A DNA stretch of 64,000 nt from Plotosus lineatus (GCA_024760905.1 CM045734.1:42472564-42536563); one strand, 5' to 3'. Positions 10,885-23,960 are shown, counted from the stretch's first letter. The notes: a model not told the origin generated them from the sequence alone. Numbers and translations: made by a program.

Positions 10885-11877
10885 ATGTGTCTGTGTGCCT
10901 TCCCATGGAAACATTTTCCCCAACATATTTAAACAGTTACATGTTTCACCCTCTCTGATAGAATACCTATACTGTAAAGGTGATATACTGCGTATACAGA
11001 TATACCGATGGGAGCACATGTTTATTTTGCCTCGAGCAAAAAAAGCCTCGCCTTTAAAGAATGAATTTAAACAAATGACTGAACCCAGAAAATATATTTC
11101 TGACTTTTCCTAACCCAGAAATGAACACTGGCACATATTGTGCTTTAGGGTAATTCACTGAGAGAGGCACATCTTTAACCACAAAATACGCTTTGGTGTG
11201 CGTATAAAGCACAGCCATTGGGCCAGTCAAGCAGTGCTGACCATGTACAGAGGCTATTGAAGCATGATACCAGGATCATGGCCCAGAGATTAATTTTCAG
11301 TAAGAGAGAGAGGGTGGTTCTTATTAATAATAAATAGCCTGTTTCCTAAACTTAAAACTGGAGCCTAGAGCCTGAGGCCTGGCAGCTTGATATGTAAATG
11401 AGAGGAGCCAGGCAACAACAAGCAATAAACATGCTAATTTAAACAACCATTGCAACCACTCATCTGTGAGAGGGGGAAATAATAAGTTTTTAGGAAACTT
11501 AGGAGGTGGATGCTAAAATCATACAGCATGAATGGGTGGAAGAAATAGTGAGAGGCAAAGATGGAGAGAGAGACAGAGATCCCACCATCCACCCACCAAC
11601 CCCAAAAATCATGGTTGTCCATAGGTAGAAGTCCTACTTTTACTCTCTCTGGTCATCAGAGCTATGCCGATCAATCATGGGCACTTGAGAACTCACAGAC
11701 ACAAAATAGGGCAAAACACACAAAAAAGGTCCAAACATTCCGAGAGATTTTGTTTATCACTTTAGCCTTGTCTCCAAAGATAATTGTCCTTAGGGATAAA
11801 ATAAAAAAATAAATACATACTTGAACAAAGTAAAAAACCAGGGCCGTTCACAGACATTGGGTGCCAGGTATTCAGCC

Positions 11878-11880
<3 letters not shown>
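10885..11880. other. Unannotated stretch
   Basis: No gene or repeat family identified. An AG-rich run lies near 11560. Confidence 0.45.

Positions 11881-11911
<31 letters not shown>
11881..11911. repeat. (AC)n microsatellite
   Basis: About 15 AC units, followed by CGCACAC variants. Confidence 0.95.
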
Positions 11912-11919
<8 letters not shown>

Positions 11920-11931
11920 CGCACATTCACA

Positions 11932-12267
11932 CCATTCCAAATACTTTTACCACTTCTTTTTTCCACACTACTATTCCTCATCCCACAGAGCTAATTTCAT
12001 TAGTCCTGTTCATATTTTTCCAAGACAGACATTTTCACAGAAGGAAAAGTTTTAGAATAAATAAGTTGTTTTTTTAAATATATACTACAACTACTAACCG
12101 GTTTAACCTTGATTAAACCAGTCCCGTTACATTAGCTGATTGGCCTTAGAATAAAAATAAAATGTTTCTTCAAGGTTCATTTTAAGATCACATCACAAAT
12201 ATTGTATGTTGCTCGTAGTCCATCATCAATTTCATCAAGCTGAGAATCTTTTTAAACTACTTCTTCT
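11932..12267. other. Unannotated stretch
   Basis: AT-rich, nothing recognisable. Confidence 0.45.
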
Positions 12268-12634
12268 TCTATCCTTTCGGCTTTTTCCCTTTTTTACTCG
12301 GGAGTCACCACAGCGAATCATCTGATTCGCACGTTTGATTTGGCAGAGGTTTTTACATCGGATGCCCTTCCTGTCACAACCCTTTTTAGCAAGAGACAGA
12401 AACACGCTGACGGCTTTGCAGCCTACTCTTTACGAAAGTCAGCAATGGTTCTTTTACATGCCTCTCACCATAGACAGTGAGAGACATGGCCCGCCTTTGA
12501 TAACCCAGTTAGCTGCCCTGGGGGGGGGGGGGGGGGGTGGTTAAGTGACAACCTTGTGGAGAGTGAGACTCGAACCCCCAACCTTTGGATCAGCGATCCA
12601 GCGCCCTATACCACTAGACCACTACTGCCCCCCA
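12268..12634 (-). mobile_element. SINE-A1 (RTE tail), full length
   Basis: A minus-strand copy ending in GAAGAAG repeats. The intact hairpin GCGAATCA-TC-TGATTCGC joins the two RTE-derived blocks (about 12314-12331). The G run (about 17, near 12522-12537) is the complement of the family's variable C tract. CAAGC...TCTTTTTAAAC occurs on both sides with an indel, an imperfect target-site duplication. Confidence 0.92.
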
Positions 12635-13084
12635 AGCATGAGCATCTGAACATCTTTTTAAACATTTAGGTAATATCTCCTCATGGCCCACTACCTTCCT
12701 GCCTGTTCTATGTGCGCTCTGAAATGTCTGCCATTCATACACATTGTAGAGGGGAAACAAATTAAGTACAGTATGCCCTTGACTATTCGCGCTTTTGCAC
12801 CCACGGTTTGAGTATTCGCTGACTGCCGAGCAACCGGCACGTGACTCAAATTCAGCCAATGGCTGCCCTCCTTTCTCCTGATTGGTTGAGCTGATGCCAC
12901 GCCCCTTTTTCCTCATTCGAGCACAAGTTGTCAATGAGCCTCTTTTTTGTGTGTTTTAATTACCAGTTAAGCTCTATGATACCACTCAAACGCTGTGCGT
13001 CTTCTCTAGCTAAGCAATAGAAAATGCTGGATGTCTCTTCTGAAGAAATAAGACTTTCTCCTGAGAAACGGCGGTTTTCTCTGA

Positions 13085-13375
13085 ACTGTTGTATTAAACA
13101 TTTTTTTCAATTATTATTCCAGTACAGTACCTAAGTTCATGTTTATGCGTGAGATTTTATGTTCTGTAGCATGTTTAACAAACAATACCAAAAGGATAAA
13201 CTTTATTACAGTACTCTTCATGTCCTTTTACATTGAAGTTGGAGTGACGTCTCCAAGATGGCGCTGCCCAGAGGGCAACATTGTTCTCAGAGTCAAATTG
13301 TTTCTTTGTTAGTTTTATTTGTTGTTTTGTTTGTGCATGTTTTGCACTCTGCTTGTCTACGGCCGGTTGACTGTA
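13085..13375 (+). repeat. Left arm of ~290-bp inverted repeat
   Basis: Pairs with 13845-14155. Shared blocks include CAATTATTATTCCAGTAC, AAAAGGATAAACTTTATTAC, AGAGGGCAACAT and CTCAGAGTCAAATTG. The arms look roughly 80% identical by eye, with a ~470 bp spacer. Confidence 0.85.
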
Positions 13376-13844
13376 CAGCGTGTATAACTAAGCGGAGCAA
13401 ACATGCAATTAGCATTTTATTTGTTGTTTTGTTTGTTCATGTTATCGGGTGTACTCTCCTCGAGCCATGTTTCACAGAAACACAGTCCTGTAGATCCCTC
13501 TGCGCTGCAATCTGAGCATGAAGCTCGTCCATCTTGTTTTGCAGGGACTGAACATTTTAATGAACATTTAAACATTGCCGGAAGTGCTAACCAAGCGCCG
13601 GAGATTCTGAGAATTCCGCCTGGGCTTAATGATAGTATAGCATAGCATAAGATAAGATAAGATACAGCTTTATTAATCTCACAATGGAGAACTTCACTGT
13701 TACAGGCTCTTGAGGTAACATCAGTAGGGGTGCAAAAATAGACACAAATACAAACATACACACATACATATAGCATAGCAGCTCACGATCGGAATTGTTG
13801 CGTGCTTAGTTGCCCGAAGCTGAAGCTGCTCATAGCTAGAGTAG

Positions 13845-14155
13845 GGTTGACCGATCATACACGAGCGTAGCGCAAAACATGAACAAATAAATAAAACAGA
13901 TTAAAACGAACAAAAGCAATTTGACTCTGAGAGCACCGCGATGTTGCCCTCTAGGCAGTGCCATGTTGGACATGTCACTCTAAGACATCACTCCAAGTTC
14001 AATGTAAGAGGACATGAAGCGTAATAAAGTTTATCCTTTTGGTATCATTTGTTAAACATGCGACAGAACATAAAATCTCACGCACAAACATTCTCAGAAT
14101 TAACTTCGGTACTGTACTGGAATAATAATTGAAAAAGACTTTAAAACGAGTGCTT
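13845..14155 (-). repeat. Right arm of the inverted repeat
   Basis: Complement of 13085-13375. The spacer contains GATAAGATAAGATA and AGCATAGCATA mini-repeats. Confidence 0.85.
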
Positions 14156-14159
14156 TACA

Positions 14160-14491
14160 ACAGTATATGCTGTATAATGTTTGTATATTTTATTACTAAA
14201 TATCACAGTACAAAATTGAAAATATTTTCTTAATCATGAGTATATTTTACTACATTAATACTGTATTACTGAGTAAGATTGTCTGTAGAATGTGTTTAAG
14301 AAGCATATTTTAGCGCATGTAGGAAAGGAAAAGAAGATGATGTACGATACAAACAGAACTATGATTGATTAACTAAATGGGAGATGAAGTTCCTTGTCCA
14401 AAAAACAAGGACTCCTTCTTAAAATTAAATAATAATTAAAAAATAACATTTCAGAAAATTATATGATATAACATGCTTGAAACACTAAGAT
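14160..14491. other. Unannotated AT-rich stretch
   Basis: Nothing recognisable between the fold-back element and the next TIR element. Confidence 0.45.
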
Positions 14492-15018
14492 CCCCATTTC
14501 ACTGGCGTGCGGAATGCAATGATCATGGCAGAAAGGCGCGGAATGCACTGTATGGAGGAGCTTTGGCATTTTTACACAGGAGATGTGTCAAAAACCTATG
14601 GAAAATTGTACATTCGGAACACCTTCGGAACGTTCACGGAATATGCGGAAAAGACACGGAAAAACCACGGTACAATGTCTGAATACATGGGTAAAAGCAC
14701 TTGTATTACCTTCGGAACCAGTGCAGATTACAAAGGAAGACCCTCGGACAATTCACGGAAGACTCAAGGAATCAGTACGGCACTACTCCATTTTAGAAGG
14801 AAGACCTTGGGAATGACTGCGGAATGTTTATGTTCAACACGGAATGACTGACGAATACCCAGTGTAACCACCTTTCAATCGGGAAAAATCGGCAAAGATC
14901 AACGGATTTGCACCTGATTCCGCATATAAATACATGGATTCGACCAAGGAATCTCATTCTGCCAAATAGCTTGTATACAATAATATACAACAACATACAG
15001 CAATATACAATGTATATA

Positions 15019-15660
15019 AGGGGTCGGGAACCTATGGCTCACGAGCCAGATGTGGCTCTTTTGATGACTGCATTTGGTTCTCAGATCAATCAGGTGGCCT
15101 TTCTTAACAGAATAACTAACAATAATTTTGCTGTCATTTAAATAAAAACACAGAAAAGCCAACAAATAAAACAAAAACAGAAAAATAAATCTCACACATT
15201 TTAATCTATACATCTATTTTCCATTCCACTTGTCACTGGCTCGCAGCGGAGAGCCAATCCTCTCTGTACTGTAGTGTGCGGGAGAGTCGGATACCTTAAA
15301 ACTCTATTTTTATTGGATTATATGCAACAGCCTACGCGAGTTGTTTTTGATCAGTTCATTTGTGCAGAGTGAACCCTTTCAACCAAGAAGATGGCGAAAA
15401 GATAAAAAAAGAAGATGAGAAGTACAATCACTGAATGAAGATTTGGAAAGACTTGCATGAAGCCAAGCAGAGCTGGCAACTAGCTGATTGTCAAAACTTG
15501 GAATGTGCTTCCTGTCACATACCAAACAATGCAGTGTGTGAGTCTTGCCATATTGACCATATTTGGCTCTACATATGCATGCACATAAGCCCTGTGATAT
15601 ACAATAGCTTAGTCTATTTGATGTCCAGATAAAAAAAAATAATAATAAAAATTAAAAAGC
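15019..15660 (+). mobile_element. hAT-like (Charlie-type) fragment 1
   Basis: Starts AGGGGTCGGGAACCTATGGCTC, followed by GAGCCAGATGTGGCTCTTTTG, the well-known end of Charlie-like hAT elements. About 15180-15595 matches 38660-39030 block by block: AAATAAATCTCACACATTTT, TATTGGATTATATGCAACAG, AAGCCAAGCAGAGCTGGCAA. The transposase is almost wholly lost. Confidence 0.75.
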
Positions 15661-15665
15661 CCTAG

Positions 15666-16140
15666 TGTTTCATTTCAAGGCATTAGTTTGAGATGTGTGT
15701 GAGATGGAGTGAAGATTTCTGTTCTTTTCCCTTCAGGTTGGTTCTTCTATTCGGTGTGTGGGCTTTATTCCGACTTCCCAATCCCTCTGATCGAGTCCAT
15801 GCTGGATGAAAGCATGCACTTGAGCACGTGTCTTCCCCTTGGAGGTGATCATCGGCATGAGGAGAATGATCATGCAAACCCAATCAAAGTCTCAACCAAA
15901 CCACAATCAGCAGTGGGTCAGTGAAACAGAAGAAGGTGAATTCCTCACGGTGTGCCATAGATGGACTTCGCTCGGGTCTGCATCATCCTCCTCATGCCGA
16001 TGATCACGTGTGCGCGGACGGAGTAGAGAGCGCACCGCACACACAGCCAAAGTGAGGGCCAAAGCACCCAGCAAGCGCTTGGTGTGATGCTGCTGCTGAT
16101 GGTGCTGATGGTGTGTAGAGCAGCTCTCGTCATTGATTTT
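15666..16140. other. Unknown interior sequence with a short inverted repeat
   Basis: 15843-15880 and 15980-16012 are inverted relatives (TGATCATCGGCATGAGGAG on opposite strands). The minus strand is open from 16379 to 15945, with a hydrophobic stretch near its end (ACWVLWPSLWLCVRCALYSV). I do not recognise it; it could be a captured gene piece or chance. Confidence 0.35.
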
Positions 16141-16407
16141 GAGCATACGGAAGAGGAGGGAAGACTTGCGGATAAGTTAAGGAACACTTGTGGTATAAAA
16201 GGAAAGATCACGGACCAAAGGGAGAACTCTCGGAAATTCTTTCCGTGAACATGCTTTGTGCATGCATGTTCGTGGAAGATTTTGGTCTGCCAGAAGTGGA
16301 GGAACACATTCGGAATCATACGGAATGACTTGGAAGATGAGGGAATAACTGAGGAACGACAACATTTTTGCTTCCGCAAGTCTGCCGCGCTCCAATGAAA
16401 TGGGGGT

Positions 16408-17079
16408 ATAACCTAGACATTTTCCTTTATTTATAAGTTTAACAGAGTAAATACAGTACTGTATACTTGGAAATTTCCAGAATACGCTTTGCATCCACTT
16501 CTGCAATGATCAAGATAAAGCAGTGAATGAGTGTTACTAAAAGAATAAATAACTCAATTAAATTTCATTCCAGTCTCAGACGGGCTACGGGGAATCTGAT
16601 ACTTACTGTACTGGCCGCAAGCTTCACAACCGGGAAGACTGTACACTGATTAACTTCTCGCAGGTGCGTGTATGTGTGCCAGTTTCTGAACATCTGAGCC
16701 ATGTGTCCCATTGAGTTTTTTCGGTTCAACATACTACATTTAAAAATTCAGCAATGGGTTAATTTTAAGAGATGTGTCATGCTTAATTGCCTATCTCGAA
16801 TGTCTTCATGTCTATGATTACATGAGTTGTCAGCCAAAAGGCTTCGTTCTGTATAACTGGCTTCATTTCATAAGTAAAAGTAGTGCTTAGTGACGTAACC
16901 TTCACGAAGTGAATTGTGGTCTAGATTGCAAGACTAGGCTAAATATATCTGAGTTAAACTTTTTGGAAGAAGTATCTTTTCAAAGCATCTTCAAAATGCC
17001 TACTGTTTTGTCAGGATTTTTGTAGCTAAGCATTCCAAATACATGGAAATAATTATGGGCATAACCTTGCTACCACAAC
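16408..17079. other. Unannotated stretch
   Basis: No recognisable feature. Confidence 0.45.
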
Positions 17080-17325
17080 GGGTGCCGCAGTGGAATAGTG
17101 GTTATCAGGTCTGCCAGCAAGAAGGTCATGGGTTCTAATCCCAGGCTTGGAGAGAGCATTTCTGTTTGCAGTCTGCATGGTCTTCATGTGTCATTATTAA
17201 GCAAGTTGCCAAATGAATTAAATTACCTCATTCACCTTCACCCAGTGTCAGCTGAGACAGGCTCCAGCTTCTTTGCCAACCTAGTAGGATTATGCAATTT
17301 GGCAATTGAATGAACCAATAAATGG
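17080..17325 (+). mobile_element. SINE-B-like copy, diverged
   Basis: The head reads GTGCCGCAGTGGAATAGTGG with B box GGTTCTAATCC, then a body similar to SINE-B (GTCTGCATGGTCTTCATGTG) and a shortened tail with CAGGCTCCAGC and TAGGATTATGC. Internally deleted. Confidence 0.6.
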
Positions 17326-17836
17326 ATAATATAAAAGTGAATTGTCTACTCAAGCAAATGCGGACCTGTAGAGGATTCATAAGGTACAATACAACTCAAA
17401 AAAAAAAAAAAAAAATCACCAGAAAATCCAAAAGTGAATCAATAATAGTTTTAAAATAGAACTGCAATCCATGTTGCTATTAAAGCAGAAAGGGGATAAT
17501 GGTGTTATACTGTAATTAGTAAAAATGTGTCAAGGTTGTTACAAGTGCTTTATTAAATTGTGTGTGAGCCTGTGGAATAAGTATTGCACATGATAGGTAC
17601 ACATTTCCTTGTTTCATGTTCTTAGATAATGTATGGTAAAACTATTGCACATCCATAAGGTGGGGTCATCTTTCATAAATATCTCCTTGTTTTCTTTCAC
17701 TCTATGACCTCGGATGCAAGAACTGGAGCACACATCATTACCATCTCAATCGCTGTTGTAACACCTGAGAAACAACCCGGCTAAATGACTTGCCTGTACC
17801 TCCACCTCTGTTCATTTTCCTACATCCTCTCTCTCG

Positions 17837-17877
<41 letters not shown>

Positions 17878-18509
17878 GCTGATCATTTACTCTTGGGCAT
17901 CCTGGAATGGATTCTACGATGGATATTGAATTTTCTTCCCTGGAGATTTTTGATGAAAAAGAGGCTGAAGCATGGAACAAACACTTAGCGTGGACGGTGT
18001 GCAAAATTGGTATTAAGTATGACCCATAAAGATCAAAATCCAGAGCCGGATAGGAAGGCCCAGATGTCCAAGAAAATCCATTTTCAGATATTTCATGTTA
18101 TTTAATATTCACTGGGCTATCCGTTATTCATTTCCTGTTGGAGGTAAGCCTGTGGCTTGTCTCTACTTTTAGCTTAATTCATTCAGATAAAGAAGGGGGT
18201 ATATAAAGCATTAGGGACCTTTGATATTCATCCTGTGATGTTCCTGTCATGCCTGTTAAGTCGGGCATTCAGGTAGATGGCTGCTTCATGTACCCTCAGG
18301 GAGCACTTTCTATCATAAGAAATTGATGGTGATGGCCATGTCTCCAATGATACAGCCAACTAAATGCAATTAAAGTGCTATTGGGTACATTTCCATACTC
18401 AGGGTATGACCTTTTGTTTGTGTGTGAATGTGTGGCGTGTTTTGATTAAAAACATTAACAGGTAAGAATAAGGTTGTTAAAGTCACGAAGCAACATCAAT
18501 TTTTATCAA
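17326..18509. other. Unannotated stretch with poly-A and (CT)n
   Basis: Contains oligo-A at 17399-17415 and a CT/CTCG microsatellite at about 17826-17874. No gene seen. Confidence 0.5.
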
Positions 18510-18510
18510 A

Positions 18511-19504
<994 letters not shown>

Positions 19505-19744
19505 GGCATTGCTTGCCATAAAATACCTGGATTTTATTACTTATTGCCATAAAATACATGCACTTTGGTACTTATTACCATAAAATGCCTGGACATTGGT
19601 ATCTATAGCCATAAAATGCATGGACTTTATTACTTATTACCATAAAATTCCTCAACTTTATTACTTATTGCCATAAAATACCTTGACTTTACTTACTGCC
19701 ATAAAATGCATGGACTTTGATACTTATGACCATAAAATGCCTGG
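19505..19744. repeat. ~35-bp minisatellite, about 7 units
   Basis: Degenerate tandem unit built on GCCATAAAATGCCTGGACTT followed by TATTACTTATT. The anchor CCATAAAAT recurs at about 19517, 19549, 19580, 19609, 19640, 19670, 19698 and 19730, with spacing of 28-32 bp or more. Confidence 0.85.
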
Positions 19745-20014
19745 GGCCGTTTGTTCAAAGCACGGTTATTTTAACCACCGGTTAACCCCTAACGGCTGGA
19801 TAAATTTTTAACCCGCTGTTAGCTGACCGACCGTTAAATATGTGTTGGTGGTTAACATTACCGGTTAGCACTAAGGGATCATTCAACATTTTCAACATTT
19901 TCCTAAGCATACAAAACGTACACTAGGGGGGAGGGGGTAAGATGCCTGTGTACGCTTTTTAATATTATAAAAATGTCGATCAACAATAATACATGCGCTC
20001 GTGAATATATATAA

Positions 20015-20052
<38 letters not shown>

Positions 20053-20849
20053 TTATATATATATATATTGTCAAGAAGATTAAGTCCAGATTAATGCCTA
20101 TAATGAGCACGTTTCCAGTGCACAGCTTTTCGAAGCCGGGTTTAAGGCACAATACTGAACTCTCAGCTCCTGCTCAATGCTGAACTGGGACCTGGACTTA
20201 TTTTCACAGCAGTGACGTCTCTAGCATGACAGAGACGTGTCTGCTGCAGGTAGGATCAGTTCCTCTGCTGTGCTATGGGGTTTTCAGCATTGAGCAGTTT
20301 GGACCTTAACCTTATCTGATGCTAACAGAGCTCGCTGGTTTACTGGAGTAGCATTCACAAAGCGGGATGGTTGTTGGCAATACTCTGCATGATTTCGCTG
20401 AAAAAAAAAAAAAAACTCATGCGGCTCATCATGTGATAGGGGTGTGATGTCTTTAAATGACGCCTGACTTTATTTGGGTTCATGCTGTCCACTGCCAATG
20501 TTTTCAGACACAGTAAACACAGCGGTCTTTCCTTGTTTCTCTCCGCAGCACAGTGAAGCTGAGTGCTACATCCGCTTCATCATACATCCTCGACTTAACT
20601 TTCGTGAGATTTTAGTTTCTCTCTCCACCTCTCTTTCCATCCCTGTTAAAAATTTCCATGGTGGGTTCAATAACTTGACTTTTTATTTTACCTCTGGGCA
20701 CACTCTGACAGTGAGGAAGCCACTGCCACCTGCTGTACTGGACGTGCAATCACACTTTATTCTAATACAGCAAAAAACCCAAAACATGTTCCCTGGTATC
20801 ACACCGCGCCCCCTCCAGGGGGGCACGCCGCACTATTTGAGAACCACTG
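19745..20849. other. Unannotated stretch with a hAT-like end
   Basis: An AT-rich microsatellite lies at about 20005-20070 and poly-A at 20400. The right edge (about 20817-20850) ends TATTTGAGAACCACTGC, resembling the common hAT terminus CAGTGGTTCTCAAA. The partner end was not located. The 20474-20878 frame has no recognised motif. Confidence 0.4.
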
Positions 20850-20865
20850 CTTTAAATATATGTGG

Positions 20866-21164
20866 GCCGGTGGCGTAGTGGTTAGAGTGCTGGGCTCATG
20901 ACCGGGAGGTTGTAAGTTCAAATCCCAGTTAGACCCCCCCCACTATGCTAAGACAAGGTCTTAACCACAAGTGTGCCTCTGTTCACCCAGCAGTATAAAT
21001 GGGTACCAGTAAAATATACTGGGAAGGTAACCTGCGATGGACTAGCGTCCCATCCAGGAGGGGTTGTACTGCTAGTTCCTTCACGCTACGGAAACCGGGG
21101 ATAAGCACCGGCCTGATGAGCCGCTATGGCTCGGGTGTTAAAAGCCCCCCTCAAAAAAAACAAC
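20866..21164 (+). mobile_element. SINE-C, full length with TSD
   Basis: The tRNA-like head has a perfect Pol III A box (TGGCGTAGTGG) and a B-box-like AGTTCAAATCC. The body includes GTTCACCCAGCAGTATAA, GATGGACTAGCGTCCCATCC and GGGGATAAGCACCGG, and ends in an A-rich tail. CTTTAAATATATGTGG (20850) and CTTTAAATGTATGGTG (21165) form a target-site duplication with small differences. Confidence 0.88.
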
Positions 21165-21179
21165 CTTTAAATGTATGGT

Positions 21180-22020
21180 GGGGGTACCTTGCACTCTATG
21201 GCTGCTCCTATTGTTTTAATATGTAACCACTTTATTCTCATTCATGATACACAAACGAATACATGGGGAAAATAATTAGATATAATGAATAAAAAATATC
21301 GCAAAGACAAAAACATAATTATTACTTTGTCAGCAAAACTGCTGTTTCTTCTTGTTAACTTAAGCTAGTTTCAATCCGTGTTCATATTTTAGTAACAGAA
21401 TACCCACTTATACTTTCATTCAAAAATGCTTTTAAGGTTTTATGGTTTTTGGTTTAAATTAAAGGGTTACGATTACGCAGAGCACTGCAGACTTGAACTG
21501 ATCCTGAAAACCGATTCTGCCTTTTTGTCTGTATAGTAATTTTAAATAAATTATAGGTTATACTTTAACCTTACTGTATTGTGTTATTGCTCATAATTAA
21601 ATTGTGTTTCATTATTTCAAATGTGACGTCTGCTTTATGCTATCTTGAGCAGAAAGCATGTCTCACCAAGGGGTGATTTCTGAAGGAAGTTCAGGATGGT
21701 TTACAATGGCTGCAGTATAACTAAACTACTGTGAGGAGTTGGAGAAAACACGGCGTGAATAGGTTGTAGTGAGGTTTCATTAAAGAAAGTGCTTTTAATT
21801 AATTAAAAGTTGCAAAAGCTGACAATATGGCAGCTACAAGGCAAACTATCTGGTGATGCCACTTTTTGAGAAATGCAGATAAATTGTAACTATTGAACTA
21901 ATTGATTATTAAGGTATCGTATTACGAATGTTAAACCGATAATTAACCTTTTAAGTGATGAACTGATTATTAATAAGGGACCATGCAAATAAGCTAAGGA
22001 GGGTTAGCAACCCATCGTGG
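21180..22020. other. Unannotated AT-rich stretch
   Basis: Nothing recognisable. Confidence 0.45.
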
Positions 22021-22440
22021 AACCTTGAATTTTTTGCTACAACAACTGCGGGCTGCTTCAAGAGGATTCCAGACCCACAACGCAAATTGGATAAGTCGGC
22101 GGCAGCTGTCATCCAGGAGCAATACCACAGTAGATGACGGCAGCCGGGTGGATCTGGGAACTTTGTTACAGAAGGCAACCAATGAACAGTATGTTGTATG
22201 CAAGAAGTTCTAAGAAAGGCAGAGGACTGAAAATCCATCAGAAGAAGAGGGATTATCTGGTCTGGTGGCAATAGCCGCTGGCGGCGCCAGGCCGGGGGGG
22301 GGTACCACCGGAAGTCGCCGAACTCCATGCTCATAGAAGTAACCCGGCCTGGTCGGTGGCTGATGAGGACCAGAATCCCTATCAGTCTGTGTCTGCCTTT
22401 GAGGAGACTGGGCCACCATGGGAGCATTAGGCTGGCCCAG
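22021..22440. other. Unknown GC-richer block
   Basis: Open on the minus strand (22427 to 21951) and partly on plus (22025-22213), with a G-rich core near 22290. Base composition differs from the AT-rich flanks, which suggests a retroelement or processed-gene fragment, but no motif supports a name. Confidence 0.3.
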
Positions 22441-23960
22441 GTAGGTTAGTTCAACTAACTTTATTATTCCTTCATATGAAATAAGTGGATGATATCCAGA
22501 AGATTTACAGACGTGAGAGAAAATAGGACCTTGGTGACGTGGTAGGAACCGCTCCTGAGGACCGCATTGAGGACTTCTATGTAGCGTAAAGCTGCAGAAC
22601 CCAGATGAGACATGCTGTAATGCTTCATCTTAAGACCTAGAGATTATTCTGAGTCAAACCCAGGCCCAAGGTCAACAACATAGCACCTTTACCCAGCCAC
22701 AGATGATGTTGGAACTTTGTGAGTTTGAAAATAATCGTGGCAAACATTTGCATGGAATCATTTAAGGATATATACACACTAATATCTGGGATGGGGGGGT
22801 CCTTGTCTTGTCTTGTCTTTGCATGCTCATTTGGAGACATTTTGACAATGCTTTGTTATTCTTGATACTTTGACTGAATAGATTGCCTCTTATTTTTGAA
22901 CTTTTTTTTAAAATTATTATTAATTACACTGTGTCTTCTACCAAAGACCCAAAAGAAATTCGAAGTTTCATATTGTGAAAGTTTAAAAGCGTATTTCTGC
23001 TTCACTAATCCTGGTGTGAGACAAATCTTGATTTTTTATAAAGGTGGCCTTACAGTATAATGCTTAGCTCATCTCATAATATTTAATTTATAAGCGAGTG
23101 ATAAATATTACATTTAATATTACTATATATTATTTAATATTACATATAATATCACTTCCAGGCAACAGTGACTTTTTTTTTTTTTTTTTTGACTCAATTA
23201 TTATTCATCCTGACCTGAATTGTATTTTGATGTAATACGTACTTGTCAATAACTTTAGACCTTATTTTTTTATCTATTTAAATATTTTTTTTCTGTGCTG
23301 TACTATTGTACTTTTGGATGTGCTATTTCAAGGTGAAACATCCTGGAAGAAGAGGAAGGGGCTTCAGATATCTTGCACCCCGATCAAAATTAATTTAAAA
23401 TAGTGTTAACAGGCCATGGACTGAGCTTCATGCTTTATTAAAATCTTTAACAGAAAAGAGAACGATCAAGAAAAATCCAATTGGAGCCTCTCCGTGTGAC
23501 TTTATCATGCTCTCCTTGTGTTTGCTCCAGGTTTCCCCAGTTTTCCTCCAACAATTGAAAGACATGCATATTAGGTCTTCTTCACTCATACAGTAGATGT
23601 GAATATCAGAGTAAATGATTTGGTTTTGTTTGGGTAAGATCTGTGATGGATTGGCAACTGCCATCCATGCCATAAATGAAACTGGGATTCACTCCTTCTT
23701 CCTCCATTATTCTAAGAAATAGGTGGTACAGATAATGGATTATTACCATATATAAGAATTGCTGAGTTTTTACAATTAAATTCAAGCTGTATCTGAATCA
23801 TTACTATAAACAGAATGAACACCTTTGAATGTCAGTCTTGAATTTTGTTGATATCAGTTGCATGTAAATTGGTTGATAACTGTTAGATTATAACCGATAT
23901 GATTGAGACCATGGTACATTATTACTTTTTATTCTTCTTATTTATTTATTTACTTTTAAT
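22441..23960. other. Unannotated stretch
   Basis: AT-rich with poly-T at about 23172-23190. The part around 23500-23730 faintly resembles a SINE-B body (GTTTCCCCAGTTTTCCTCC) but is too diverged to delimit. Confidence 0.4.

Larger units (their letters stand above)
12769..14160. mobile_element. Tigger-like fold-back element
   Basis: The left edge follows TA with CAGTATGCCCTTGACTATTC, a Tigger-like terminus. The interior 13085-14155 is a large imperfect palindrome. Sequence at 12955-13130 recurs inverted at 63345-63546, and 13250-13375 recurs at 51151-51290 inside another TIR element, so this is a dispersed family. The right terminus is not found. Short ORFs inside show no transposase. Confidence 0.6.
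14492..16405. mobile_element. DNA element with CGGAA-rich subterminal repeats
   Basis: The ends are inverted: CCCCATTTCACTGG at 14492-14505 and the complement of CCCCATTTCATTGG at 16392-16405 (one mismatch). Both subterminal zones (14506-14845 and 16145-16380) are packed with CGGAA/ACGGAA motifs spaced roughly 10-25 bp apart. Such arrays are typical transposase binding regions in hAT, CACTA and Mutator-type elements. No matching target duplication was found, so the superfamily is open. A hAT fragment (15019-15660) is nested inside. Confidence 0.6.

Noticed and set aside
13250..13320. L1-type 5' UTR, because of AAGATGGCGC wording
   Set aside because: The sequence is one arm of an inverted repeat and recurs within TIR elements; no L1 ORF follows.
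15435..15632. Small cysteine-rich peptide gene (NLECASCHIPNNAVCESCHI)
   Set aside because: It matches the hAT-like repeat copy at 38.9 kb and is part of a decayed transposon, not a conserved host peptide.
19505..19744. CRISPR-like array
   Set aside because: Units are degenerate, spacers are not unique and the genome is eukaryotic; it is a minisatellite.
22021..22440. Named retrotransposon gag fragment
   Set aside because: Composition is suggestive but no zinc knuckle, protease or RT motif is visible.
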